Shown one piece after another: positions 17,791-26,251 of a stretch of DNA of 64,000 nt (within the stretch, counting starts at the first letter, position 1; each line of letters begins with the position of its first letter). Source of the DNA: JABCYV01 sp963696025 (GTDB lineage Bacteria > Acidobacteriota > Terriglobia > Terriglobales > Acidobacteriaceae); the NCBI GenBank assembly GCA_963696025.1, contig CAVOII010000010.1, positions 124,001 to 188,000 of the forward strand, read 5' to 3'. Made by a program: the position numbers and the translations under genes. A model generated the notes under the pieces. It did no database searches and was not told the origin of the DNA. It worked only from the letters and a program-made list of their open reading frames with translations.

Positions 17791-17876
17791 GGCTTCAGTT
17801 TCCCTTACGAACAACGGCCTGTCAAGATGCAAGGATTTGCGACTTCCTAACCGCAGTCTTGCAACCGTTACCAAAG

Positions 17877-18356
17877 TCACTTAGCTGAAATGTGGCACGT
17901 CGCCAGGCCGCGTTTTTCCAAATATTGCTGGTGGTAGTCTTCGGCTTGATAAAACATCACAGCAGGGACGATCTGAGTGACGATCGGCTTGCTATAGCGG
18001 CGGGACTTTTCCAGCTTCTCTTTGGAAGCCTTGGCAGCGGCTTCCTGCTCCGAGTCATGAAAAAAGATGGCGGAGCGATATTGCGTTCCCCAGTCCGGTC
18101 CCTGCCGGTTAAGTTGGGTGGGGTCGTGGTTCTCCCAGAAGACGTCAAGCAATTTGTCGTATGAAAGCTTTGCCGGGTCGTATTCCACTTCCACGGCCTC
18201 AGCATGACCCGTGCGGTCGGTGCAGACGTCTTTGTAAGTGGGATCCGCGAGGCTCCCTCCTGTATATCCCACGCGGGTGGAAATCACTCCCGGAAGCTGG
18301 CGAAAGGTCGCTTCTACCCCCCAGAAACAGCCAGCGGCAAAGGTAGCTTTGGCCAT
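17877..18356 (-). CDS. msrA: Peptide-methionine (S)-S-oxide reductase MsrA
   Basis: A 159-residue repair enzyme that reduces Met-S-sulfoxide. The catalytic motif GCFWG gives Cys10. VGYTGG, VEVEYDP, FWENHDPTQ and GTQYRSAIF follow the family. A C-terminal Cys in LATCHISAK could act as resolving cysteine. No signal peptide, so it is cytoplasmic. Length is typical for the minimal bacterial form. It stands upstream of the pqq cluster on the same strand but is probably a separate unit. Confidence 0.96.
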   Translation of the reverse strand: MAKATFAAGCFWGVEATFRQLPGVISTRVGYTGGSLADPTYKDVCTDRTGHAEAVEVEYDPAKLSYDKLLDVFWENHDPTQLNRQGPDWGTQYRSAIFFHDSEQEAAAKASKEKLEKSRRYSKPIVTQIVPAVMFYQAEDYHQQYLEKRGLATCHISAK

Positions 18357-18506
18357 GTCAAATCACTCCTGAGTTCAAGTCTATTTACCACTGGTTGGAT
18401 GCGCCGGAGCTGCAAAAGTGACGCAAATTCCGCCATTTCCGTTGACTAGCGCCGCGTTCTCGCGATACAGTTTGCCCACGTAGTTCTCCCCCGTTCACGA
18501 GGCTCT

Positions 18507-19802
18507 GTGGCTTCCAGCTTTTACCGATTTTATCGCAGGTGGCGTTTTGTCTCGGTGTTGCTCACGGCCGTGTTGTTGGTTCCGGCCGCTTTCGCCGCCA
18601 GCGGATTCGCACCCCAGAAACGCATCGGATTCAACTTGGGAGATCAGTGGGAGCCAGCCATCGCCGCCGACGGCTACGGGCACGTGTACATTTTGTATCC
18701 GCAATATAGCGTGGTACCTGGTTGTCCGAATTGTCCCCTGCCCAGTATGGTTCTGGTAGTCAGCAATGATAACGGGGAAACCTGGCAATCGCCCCGCCAG
18801 ATTACGCCTCCAGGCACTGGCCAGTTCGATGCGCAAATCGTCGTCGATCCGGCCGATCGCCGTACCGTCTACGCTGCCTGGCTTCAGAATCACAAGATCG
18901 ACTCTGTGGTTGCCAAGTCAGTGGACTTCGGGCAGAGCTGGTCCGTGGTGGTCGCAGACCGCGGTATTAGTGAAGCCGACAAACCTGTTTTGGCGGTTCG
19001 GGGACAGGACGTCTACGTCGGATTCGAGCGTGCAAGAAAGATGCGAGTAGCGTCGTCGCATGATGGCGGAATTTCCTTCATCCCCACCGACATCTTCGCG
19101 GGCGTCCGGCTGGCTGGCGCGATGGCCGGTGGCGCGACCGTCGATCCCGCGGGTAACGTTTATTTTGCCTGGGCGGGGTATGCGCAAAATGCCGCGGTCA
19201 AAGGACGCGCCAATCTCTACACTACAAAGTCGTCGGATGGCGGAAAAACCTGGACATTCACGCCGCTCGATGTCTCCGGCGTGCCTCCGGATTGTGCGGC
19301 CCAACAATGTGGATGGGCTTATCTGGGTGCGCAGGTGACGATGGCCTCCGATGGCGCCGGCACACTGTATGCCCTGTGGAATGCGGGGGCAGCGCAGAAT
19401 CAGCCGGAGCGAATCTACTTCGCCTCCTCGACCACGGCCGGAGCGACCTGGTCTCCGAAGCTGGATATCTCGCTAGCGCCCGCAGGCGTGGAGCATTGCT
19501 TTCCGGCTCTCACTACCGGATCAGCGGGTGATGTGCGCATCGGTTGGATGGATACTCGAAACGCTCCGCTCTGGAATACGTATTACCGCGGCTCCACCAA
19601 CGGCGGCGCCACCTGGTCGCCGGAGATTCAGCTATCCAGCTACGTGCGCGGCTACCACTATATTCAGCCCAACGGTTTCAGTTTTCCCTTCGGCGACTAC
19701 TTCGAGATGAGCATCGACAGCCGAGGCGAGACTCACGCCGTCTGGGGCGAAGGGCTTAATTACAACTCTCCGGGTTCGATCTGGTACACCAGCGGCCGCT
19801 AG
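18507..19802 (+). CDS. Secreted BNR/Asp-box repeat protein (sialidase-fold, unknown substrate)
   Basis: 431 residues with a basic N-terminus and signal peptide ending near VPAAFA (about residue 30). Asp-box repeats (SxDxGxTW type) recur as SNDNGETW, SVDFGQSW, SHDGGISF, SSDGGKTW and STNGGATW. The pattern predicts a six-bladed sialidase-like propeller. The catalytic Arg triad of true sialidases was not identified, so glycosidase activity is not claimed. The start is GTG 18507 with GAGG just upstream. It is monocistronic. Confidence 0.85.
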   Translation: MASSFYRFYRRWRFVSVLLTAVLLVPAAFAASGFAPQKRIGFNLGDQWEPAIAADGYGHVYILYPQYSVVPGCPNCPLPSMVLVVSNDNGETWQSPRQITPPGTGQFDAQIVVDPADRRTVYAAWLQNHKIDSVVAKSVDFGQSWSVVVADRGISEADKPVLAVRGQDVYVGFERARKMRVASSHDGGISFIPTDIFAGVRLAGAMAGGATVDPAGNVYFAWAGYAQNAAVKGRANLYTTKSSDGGKTWTFTPLDVSGVPPDCAAQQCGWAYLGAQVTMASDGAGTLYALWNAGAAQNQPERIYFASSTTAGATWSPKLDISLAPAGVEHCFPALTTGSAGDVRIGWMDTRNAPLWNTYYRGSTNGGATWSPEIQLSSYVRGYHYIQPNGFSFPFGDYFEMSIDSRGETHAVWGEGLNYNSPGSIWYTSGR

Positions 19803-19826
19803 CCGTTTCCGAGCTGTCATCTGTCA

Positions 19827-19945
19827 TGCTGAACGGACTGTGGACTTCGCGGAGCGCCCAGTCCGAAGGGAGTCGAAGCATCCCTGCCGGCGGCAATGCA
19901 GACGCGAGGAATCCCTCGACCCCGCTCGCTCAGGGTGTCAGGTGG
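19827..19945. repeat. Dispersed repeat of the GTCAT-CTGA-GAAG type
   Basis: The stretch begins GTCATGCTGAACG and contains GAAGGGAGTCGAAGCATCC. It ends with an inverted partner, CCCTCGACCCCGCTCGCTCAGGGTG, that mirrors the first part. This resembles the dispersed 'GTCATCCTGAGCGAAG...GAAGGATCT' repeats common in acidobacterial intergenic DNA. A related copy lies at 38181-38223. It fills most of the gap between the BNR gene and the DUF1761 gene. Confidence 0.5.
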
Positions 19946-20062
19946 GGAGTGTTTGCAGTTTGCAATCGGCTCAATTGGGCATACCATGTCTGTCCACAGC
20001 TGAAACTCCCACGGTAGGCGACTCCATGATCTTCTAAGGACGTAAACCTATGGGCTGTCCTG

Positions 20063-20455
20063 GTGGCCGCAGTTTCAACCATGGTGGTGGGCTTTCTCTG
20101 GTATTCACCGATGCTTTTTGCCAAACCCTGGACCGTCCTGATGGGTTACGACCCGAACGACAAAGCCAAAATGGACGAAATGCGCAAGAGCGCCGGCAAG
20201 AGCTACGCGATTTCTTTCATCGCGAGCCTTGTTGCTGCTTTTGTTTTAGACAAGATTATCGAAGTGGCCACGGTCGAATCGCCGCTTTACGGTATGAAAA
20301 TCGGCTTTGCGGTTTGGTCGGGATTCGTGACCACGGTGCAGTTGACGGCTAAGCTATTCGGCAACCAGACGACCAAGCTGCATTTGATCAATACCGGCTA
20401 TCAGTTGGTGTGCTATCTGGTGATGGGAGCGATCCTGGCGGTGTGGCCGCGGTAA
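20063..20455 (+). CDS. DUF1761-family membrane protein (start unclear)
   Basis: About 130 residues with four membrane segments. The hallmark GFLWYSPMLFAKPW near the N-terminus and the later VWSGFVTTVQL and GYQLVCYLVMGAIL fit DUF1761. The only legal in-frame start is GTG 20063. Family-like sequence (VNLWAVLVAA) runs upstream of it in the same frame to a stop at 20027-20029, and the natural start would fall on GTA (20042-20044), which has AAGGA just before it. The start codon may be mutated or mis-sequenced. Function unknown. Confidence 0.8.
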   Translation: MAAVSTMVVGFLWYSPMLFAKPWTVLMGYDPNDKAKMDEMRKSAGKSYAISFIASLVAAFVLDKIIEVATVESPLYGMKIGFAVWSGFVTTVQLTAKLFGNQTTKLHLINTGYQLVCYLVMGAILAVWPR

Positions 20456-20478
20456 GCAGGTGGGGCCAGTAGCAATGT

Positions 20479-21159
20479 ATGAGACTCAACCCTGAGAGAT
20501 TGTTGGCACGCAAGATTTTCGGCCAAGCGAAAAGGTATTTCAACCCCACCTCGAGGAAGAAGGATTACAAAGCCGGGCTACGACTATTCAAGTTCGCAGC
20601 TTCCATGGGTCAGACAGAAGCTCATAGTTGGCTCGGGGCGGCTTACGATTACGGCCTTGGAACCAGACCCAATCAAGGCCATGCATTTCAACACTATCTA
20701 CTCGCTGCCCAGGCAAGTGTCCCCGAAGCCGAGTACAAGGTCGCACTCTGTTATTACCTCGGGATCGGCACGCGCAAGAACTACAGGACTGCTATTCGAT
20801 GGTTCCGAAGAGCGGCGAGGCGGGGCGATCCAGAAGCAATGGACAGGTTGGGGTACTGTCATAGATACGGTAAGGGCGTTCGAAGGAACCCCAGTAAAGG
20901 ATTTGCTCTGCAGCTGAGGGCTGCGAAGCGCGGCGTAGCCGACGCACAATTTTCGGTCGGTGTCTGCTACAGCAGAGGTGAAGGTGTGGCCGCGGATCCG
21001 TCCAAAGCATCCAAGTGGTACTTGTCGGCCGCGAGGCATGGTCACGCTGACGCAGCATATAATCTGGGCTACTTTTATCAGAGGGGGCGCGGAACCAAAC
21101 TCAGCAAGCGCAAATCGGCTCAATGGTATAGCCGTGCAAAACGTCTGAGGTCCTCCTAG
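20479..21159 (+). CDS. Sel1-repeat protein
   Basis: 226 residues, without signal peptide. About five Sel1-like repeats of 36 residues run from residue 35 to the C-terminus, each with the A-x-x-x-L-G-x-x-Y-x-x-G-x-G pattern (for example AHSWLGAAYDYGLG and AAYNLGYFYQRGRG). Such alpha-solenoids mediate protein-protein contacts. The protein is strongly basic (many Arg and Lys). No neighbour points to a partner. Confidence 0.88.
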   Translation: MRLNPERLLARKIFGQAKRYFNPTSRKKDYKAGLRLFKFAASMGQTEAHSWLGAAYDYGLGTRPNQGHAFQHYLLAAQASVPEAEYKVALCYYLGIGTRKNYRTAIRWFRRAARRGDPEAMDRLGYCHRYGKGVRRNPSKGFALQLRAAKRGVADAQFSVGVCYSRGEGVAADPSKASKWYLSAARHGHADAAYNLGYFYQRGRGTKLSKRKSAQWYSRAKRLRSS

Positions 21160-21165
21160 ATCAAG

Positions 21166-22113
21166 CTACTCAATCACCATCCCACCCGTTACCGCCGCCA
21201 CCCGTTCCACGTTATGTTCGCGGCACCACTCTTCCAACTCGCCGACGATCTTTTCCGTTGCAACCGGGTCCCAGTAGCTGGCAGTTCCGATCTGCACCGC
21301 GGTCGCCCCGGCCAGCATGAACTCGACGATATCTGCGGCGGTCGAGATGCCACCCATGCCAATGACTGGAATCTTCACTGCTTTGGACGCGTCGTACACC
21401 ATGCGCAGGGCGATCGGCTTGATAGCCGGGCCGGACAACCCAGCGGTCACGTTGGCAATGCGTGGCTTGCGGGTCTCGACGTCAATCGCCATGGCCACGA
21501 ATGTGTTTACCAAAGAGATAGCGTCGGCGCCCGCTTCCTCAGCGACGTGCGCCATCTGCGCGATGCTGGTGACGTTGGGAGAAAGTTTCACAATCACCGG
21601 CCGCTGCGAAGCGCGTTTGGCAGCATTCACCACTTCGTCAAGCGTACGGGGATCGCTGCCAAACTGAATGCCGCCCTGCGCCGTGTTCGGGCAGGAAACA
21701 TTTAATTCATAAGCAGCGATACCCTCACCTTCATTCAGAATCTGGACTGTGTGTTCGTAGTCTGCGCGGGTATAGCCAAACACATTGGCGAAGATAACGA
21801 CGTTCTTCAACTGTTGAAGCTTGGGCAGCTTCTCCTCGAGGAAAGCGCGCGCACCGATGTTTTGCAATCCAATTGCGTTCAGCATTCCAGCCGGGGTTTC
21901 ATAGAGACGCGGCGGCGGATTGCCAGCCATTGGTTCCTGGGAGAGTCCTTTAACCACGAAGCCGCCGAGTTTATCCAGGTGGACGACATCCGCGAATTCG
22001 ATTCCATAGCCAAAAGTTCCGCTGGCCGCGATAACGGGATTCTTGAGGGAAATACCGGCGAAGCTCACGCTAAGGTCGAGATCACGCACGCCCGTCGCCG
22101 GGGACGCCGTCAT
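21166..22113 (-). CDS. pyrD: Dihydroorotate dehydrogenase, class 1B-like
   Basis: A 315-residue FMN enzyme of pyrimidine synthesis, oxidising dihydroorotate to orotate. LKNPVIAASGTFGYG, the catalytic cysteine in ELNVSCPNT, VIVKLSPNV, LVNTF and the FMN phosphate site VIGMGGI / AVQIGTA are present. An active-site Cys in place of Ser marks class 1, and the length fits the PyrDB subunit. No pyrK electron-transfer subunit is next to it. The ATG overlaps the stop of the phosphatase-like gene by four bases (ATGA), an unusual partner for pyrD. Confidence 0.95.
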   Translation of the reverse strand: MTASPATGVRDLDLSVSFAGISLKNPVIAASGTFGYGIEFADVVHLDKLGGFVVKGLSQEPMAGNPPPRLYETPAGMLNAIGLQNIGARAFLEEKLPKLQQLKNVVIFANVFGYTRADYEHTVQILNEGEGIAAYELNVSCPNTAQGGIQFGSDPRTLDEVVNAAKRASQRPVIVKLSPNVTSIAQMAHVAEEAGADAISLVNTFVAMAIDVETRKPRIANVTAGLSGPAIKPIALRMVYDASKAVKIPVIGMGGISTAADIVEFMLAGATAVQIGTASYWDPVATEKIVGELEEWCREHNVERVAAVTGGMVIE

Positions 22114-23801
22114 TGCGTGTTTTCCTCGGCCACCAGCGCTACCGGCTGGATCCTTTCCCTCGGCTTGGCTGGGCGCGGTCCTTTTACGTCTGGATGAGAA
22201 GAATTATCCGCGCGATGGGTGGGAGCAAGGGCTTCGGTGAGAACCCGTCCGATGGCGTGAGTGGGAGAATTGATCCCCAGCAACGACGCTAGCGTCACCG
22301 CCAAATCGACAGGCTCGGCATGCGTACGGTAGGTTCCAGGCTGGAAAGGAATGCCATAAAATGCCAACGGCACGTGCGTATCGTAGGTGTAGGGTGAAGT
22401 ATGATCGGTTCCGGTGCCGCCTACCTCGTAAGGAACTGGTACTCCCATCACGTACCATCCACCTAGCGGCGAATAGCTGTGCTCATATTTAAGTCCGATT
22501 TCGGTGTTGGGGACTTTGCCCTCCGCCAACTGAAAGCGAGTGTAGAAATCGCGCAAGCCGGCTTCTTTCAGCGCTTCCCCGGCTGCCCGTTCCGCATCTT
22601 CTTCCTTCATTTTGATAGCCGCGAATGCGTCCGCGTCCAACCACGCCAATGGATAGTCGAACTCTTTCACGTATTCAGCCGGATGCACCGAAGAAAACTT
22701 TGACGACAGCCACTGATTCGCTTGCGTGCGCATTTTTTCGGTTGAGATATTCATGGCCGGAATATGCAGGCTGGAAGCCACGCTAGGGAGCGGTGCGATG
22801 CCATGGTCGGCGGAGACCGCGATCCAAACATTAGCCAGCCCCATTTGATGTCCGAGGAAATTGAAGAAATCGGCAAGTTGATGATCCATGGCGAGTGCCA
22901 GGGAGCGCATCCGTGGAGAATCAGGTCCAACGTGGTGGCCGAGGATGTCATTGCCGGATAGGCCAATGACCAACAAATCCGTGGCCGGGCCGCTGCCCAA
23001 TCTCTCATTGGTCACAAGTTCACGCGCAAATTCAAGTTCGTAGTCGTTGGCGTAAGGGGTAGCACCGACCAATTCATAGAAACTGGATTCTTTCCCCTTG
23101 GCCGCGTCGGTCGTAGTGCGCCAAGTATTCCCGTCGCTGTCGGTCCACTCTTTGTTCAGGTATTTCTCCGTTCGCTTGCTGTCATTGAAATCCTGCACCC
23201 ACTTGGGGAGTTGATCGTGATAGTAAGTCGAAGTGATCCACCAGCCGGTTTGGTGGTCGGTCCAGTAAGCTCCGTCACTGGAGAACCCGGTGGAGAGAAT
23301 TGAGGAGCGATCTTTCAGCGCAATTCCGAATACTCGGGATTTACCCTGAGTCGCGAGCTTTAGTTCGTCGCCGAGTGTGTCAGCTAGCAGATTGTGCGGC
23401 GAAGCTCCAGTGGCATTGCCGGGTATGCCGACTAGCTTGGTACCATCATCCTCGACGGATGTGACCGAGCGCTTCTTTTGCGGGTCCCACCACTTGTTGG
23501 CCACGATGCCGTGTCCGTTGGAGTAGGCCCCTGTGAGAAGCGTCGCGTGTCCAGGCGCAGTTCGGGTATTGGCGTAATCAAAGTTGCAATCGGTGAAGTT
23601 TGCGCCGTGGTCGAGCAGCAACCGGAATCCGCCCTCGCCGAATTGGTCGTGATAGCGTTCCAGGTAATCGCCGCGAAATTGGTCAATGATTATTATGACG
23701 ACCAGCTTCGGACGCGCATTGTAAGCTGAGGCAAAGCTCCAGCCTGTGAGGCAGAAGCAGAGCAGCAGTGTGAGGGCGATCAAGCGGAGGGATGATTTCA
23801 T
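22110..23801 (-). CDS. Secreted alkaline-phosphatase-superfamily enzyme (PafA/phosphodiesterase-like)
   Basis: 563 residues with a signal peptide (about residues 1-25). The first metal Asp is in IIIIDQFRGDYL. The nucleophile is Thr81 within TRTAPGHATLLTG. Further metal ligands are in SGNDILGHHVGPDS, VSADHGIAP and GTGTDHTSPY. These match type I phosphodiesterase/PafA-like alkaline phosphatases with a Thr nucleophile. It should hydrolyse phosphate mono- or diesters in the periplasm, with substrate unknown. It is translationally coupled to pyrD. Confidence 0.92.
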   Translation of the reverse strand: MKSSLRLIALTLLLCFCLTGWSFASAYNARPKLVVIIIIDQFRGDYLERYHDQFGEGGFRLLLDHGANFTDCNFDYANTRTAPGHATLLTGAYSNGHGIVANKWWDPQKKRSVTSVEDDGTKLVGIPGNATGASPHNLLADTLGDELKLATQGKSRVFGIALKDRSSILSTGFSSDGAYWTDHQTGWWITSTYYHDQLPKWVQDFNDSKRTEKYLNKEWTDSDGNTWRTTTDAAKGKESSFYELVGATPYANDYELEFARELVTNERLGSGPATDLLVIGLSGNDILGHHVGPDSPRMRSLALAMDHQLADFFNFLGHQMGLANVWIAVSADHGIAPLPSVASSLHIPAMNISTEKMRTQANQWLSSKFSSVHPAEYVKEFDYPLAWLDADAFAAIKMKEEDAERAAGEALKEAGLRDFYTRFQLAEGKVPNTEIGLKYEHSYSPLGGWYVMGVPVPYEVGGTGTDHTSPYTYDTHVPLAFYGIPFQPGTYRTHAEPVDLAVTLASLLGINSPTHAIGRVLTEALAPTHRADNSSHPDVKGPRPAKPRERIQPVALVAEENTQ

Positions 23802-23920
23802 CGCGGAGTAGTTTACAGCCTGTTAAGCGCAGGGCCAAAACGAGCACTAAAATTAATATCCGGGTAATGCTATCTTCCTAAGGCTTACTCTGAGCTGATT
23901 GAGCTCCTGGAGGAACAATC

Positions 23921-24331
23921 GTGAAAGTTGCCGGGTGCGTAGCCGGAATCACAGTCTTCTTGATTCTTGTGCTGTCATCGTTTGCGAGCCCAGCAGAATC
24001 GGGGAAAGTGGCCCGCGGGAAATACCTCGTCGAAGGAGTGGGTATGTGCGGGGACTGCCACACTCCGAGGAACGAAAAAGGCGAACCAATTCCAGGGAAG
24101 ATGATGAAAGGCGCTACGCTCACGTTTAAGCCCACGATCCCCATCCCAGTCTGGGCCGACAAGACGCCAAACATCGCGGGCCTGCCGGGATGGACCGACG
24201 ATCAGGCGGTCAAATTCCTGATGACCGGCACCGCCTACAACGACTTGCCCGGACGCCCTCCCATGCCGCAGTATCGCTTCAGCCAAGCGGATGCGGAAGC
24301 CGTTGTGGCCTATCTGAGATCGCTGGACTAA
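23921..24331 (+). CDS. Periplasmic c-type cytochrome
   Basis: 136 residues with a signal peptide (about 1-25) and a single haem motif CGDCH at about 43-47. The family context is RGKYLVEGVGMCGDCHTPRN, and MPQYRFSQADAEAVVAYLRSL ends the domain, with a Met likely serving as the distal haem ligand. The GTG start at 23921 has GGAGGA six to eleven bases upstream. It resembles the small cytochromes paired with dehydrogenases, but none is adjacent. It would carry electrons in the periplasm. Confidence 0.9.
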   Translation: MKVAGCVAGITVFLILVLSSFASPAESGKVARGKYLVEGVGMCGDCHTPRNEKGEPIPGKMMKGATLTFKPTIPIPVWADKTPNIAGLPGWTDDQAVKFLMTGTAYNDLPGRPPMPQYRFSQADAEAVVAYLRSLD

Positions 24332-24450
24332 GCGGACAAATAGGCTTACGACACGATCACTAAGTAACCCCAGGTAAGTAAATTGCGACACTATCGGATC
24401 CAGGCCATACGTGCGCTGCTGCACTCTTTTTCGATACAGTAGTGGACTCC

Positions 24451-25743
24451 ATGCTCGACCTGAACTTTGTGCGTGACAACTTGCCGCTTGTCGAGGCGAA
24501 GCTGCGCGAGCGCGGTATGGATCCCGCCGACATCCTGAAGGACTTCCGCGAAATCGATGCCCAGCGGCGCAAGGCGATCACCGATGCAGAGACCACCAAG
24601 GCACGCCGCAACCGCGCGTCTGAAGAGATTGCGAAACTGAAGAAGAGCAGCCAGGATGCGACCGCGCTCATGGCTGAGACGAAGGATTTGCGGGAACAGA
24701 TTCAAGAGCGAGAGAAGAGCGCCGCCGAGCTCGAAACTCGCCTGCAGCAGATTCTGGCAGGAATCCCGAATCTGCCGAACGATAGTGTACCGATAGGAAA
24801 GACTGCTGAGGACAACGTCGAAATTCGCCGCTGGGGCGCTCCACCCCAGTTCGACTTCGCTCCGAAACCGCACTGGGAACTTGGTGAAAGACTCGGGGTG
24901 CTCGACCTGGAGCGCGCCGCCAAAATCTCGGGCGCGCGCTTTGCCGTCTACTGGGACCTGGGAGCACGGATGGAGCGCGCGCTAGCCAACTTCATGCTCG
25001 ATCTGCACACCAGCGGACACGGTTATACCGAAGTGCTACCGCCGTACCTGGTGAACTCCGATTCGATGTACGGTACGGGCCAGCTCCCGAAGTTTGCCTC
25101 CGACAGCTTCCGCGTGCCTCACGGCGACAAGGAGCTGTGGCTGATCCCGACGGCGGAAGTCCCGGTCACAAATCTTTATCGCGATGAAGTTCTCGATGCT
25201 TCCCGCCTGCCCGTTTCTCTCACCGCCTATACGCCTTGCTTCCGCAGCGAGGCAGGATCGTACGGCAAGGATGTCCGCGGCATCATCAGGCAGCACCAGT
25301 TTCAAAAAGTTGAGTTGGTGAAGTTTTCACGTCCCGAGGATTCGTACGAGCAGCTCGAAAAGCTGACCCGAGATGCCGAGGAAGTGCTGCAAAAGCTTGG
25401 CCTGCACTACCGGGTGGTATCACTGTGTACCGCCGACATTGGCTTCTCTTCCGCCAAGACCTACGATATCGAAGTGTGGCTGCCCGGGCAGCAGTTGTTC
25501 AGAGAGATTTCTTCCTGCTCGAATTTTGAATCATTCCAGTCGCGGCGGGCAAATATACGCTATCGTCCAGAAGGAAAGAACAAGACCGAATTCGTGCACA
25601 CACTAAACGGCAGCGGCCTGGCGGTCGGTCGCACTTGGGTGGCAATTGTCGAAAACTATCAGCAAGCCGATGGAAGCGTACTGATTCCCGACGCGCTGCG
25701 TCCGTACATGGGAGCGGATCGCATCATCGCGAAAAAGTTTTAG
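24451..25743 (+). CDS. serS: Seryl-tRNA synthetase
   Basis: A 430-residue class II synthetase that charges tRNA-Ser. The N-terminal antiparallel coiled-coil arm is at about residues 30-100 (DAQRRKAITDAETTKARRNR). Motif 2 is FRSEAGSYGKDVRG, and motif 3 is LAVGRTWVAIVENYQ. The ATG at 24451 (MLDLNFVRDN) is the conserved family start; the frame also opens at 24442 with GTG. Length is typical. It is flanked by unrelated genes. Confidence 0.98.
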   Translation: MLDLNFVRDNLPLVEAKLRERGMDPADILKDFREIDAQRRKAITDAETTKARRNRASEEIAKLKKSSQDATALMAETKDLREQIQEREKSAAELETRLQQILAGIPNLPNDSVPIGKTAEDNVEIRRWGAPPQFDFAPKPHWELGERLGVLDLERAAKISGARFAVYWDLGARMERALANFMLDLHTSGHGYTEVLPPYLVNSDSMYGTGQLPKFASDSFRVPHGDKELWLIPTAEVPVTNLYRDEVLDASRLPVSLTAYTPCFRSEAGSYGKDVRGIIRQHQFQKVELVKFSRPEDSYEQLEKLTRDAEEVLQKLGLHYRVVSLCTADIGFSSAKTYDIEVWLPGQQLFREISSCSNFESFQSRRANIRYRPEGKNKTEFVHTLNGSGLAVGRTWVAIVENYQQADGSVLIPDALRPYMGADRIIAKKF

Positions 25744-25815
25744 TCTGCGTGGATGTGACAAGCATTCGCCCGGTCGTAAGGCTTGCATTGCCAAGAGAGG
25801 GCAGGGTAACTAGAC

Positions 25816-26238
25816 TTGGACGGGACAGAGGCAACCAGAATCGATGCGGGCGCAACCGCCGTGCCGATGACCGGAATTTGGCGCACAATTCGTGGCTACA
25901 TTCTCTGGTCATACGAGCGCGGCACCATTCAATACGACGTCATGGTGACGCTGATTCTGCTCTTCGTTTTTCTCACGCCCTACTGGATTAATTTCAAAGA
26001 CAAACCTATCGAACGCAATCCGCATCCAGGGGGAGTGATTGTGATTCCGGATGCTGGAGGTGGATTCATCTATCAGATTGAGGGCGCTGCGGTTTCCGGA
26101 AAGGACGAGGCCGCTATAAGGGAGCAGTTGCTAGGCATCATCGAACCCATCTCCGGCGGAGTGACCATCGTCAAATACGAAGCCGTGCGCGATCGATCAG
26201 GACACGTGCTGAACTATAAAGTCTGGGTCCAAAGATAA
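25816..26238 (+). CDS. Single-pass membrane protein of unknown function
   Basis: Up to 140 residues. One membrane segment (about 40-58, VMVTLILLFVFLTPYWINF) is followed by a soluble extracytoplasmic domain of about 80 residues with a beta-alpha pattern (GVIVIPDAGGG, VTIVKYEAVRD). The start may be TTG 25816, which has GAGGGCAGGG upstream, or ATG 25867. The gene lies 13 bases before a LolA-like gene, so the two are probably coexpressed at the envelope. No named family was recognised. Confidence 0.7.
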   Translation: MDGTEATRIDAGATAVPMTGIWRTIRGYILWSYERGTIQYDVMVTLILLFVFLTPYWINFKDKPIERNPHPGGVIVIPDAGGGFIYQIEGAAVSGKDEAAIREQLLGIIEPISGGVTIVKYEAVRDRSGHVLNYKVWVQR

Positions 26239-26251
26239 AGATATAAAGATA

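Noticed and set aside
18507..19802. BNR-repeat protein as an active sialidase
   Set aside because: Asp boxes are clear, but the catalytic Arg triad and nucleophile Tyr/Glu pair could not be identified.
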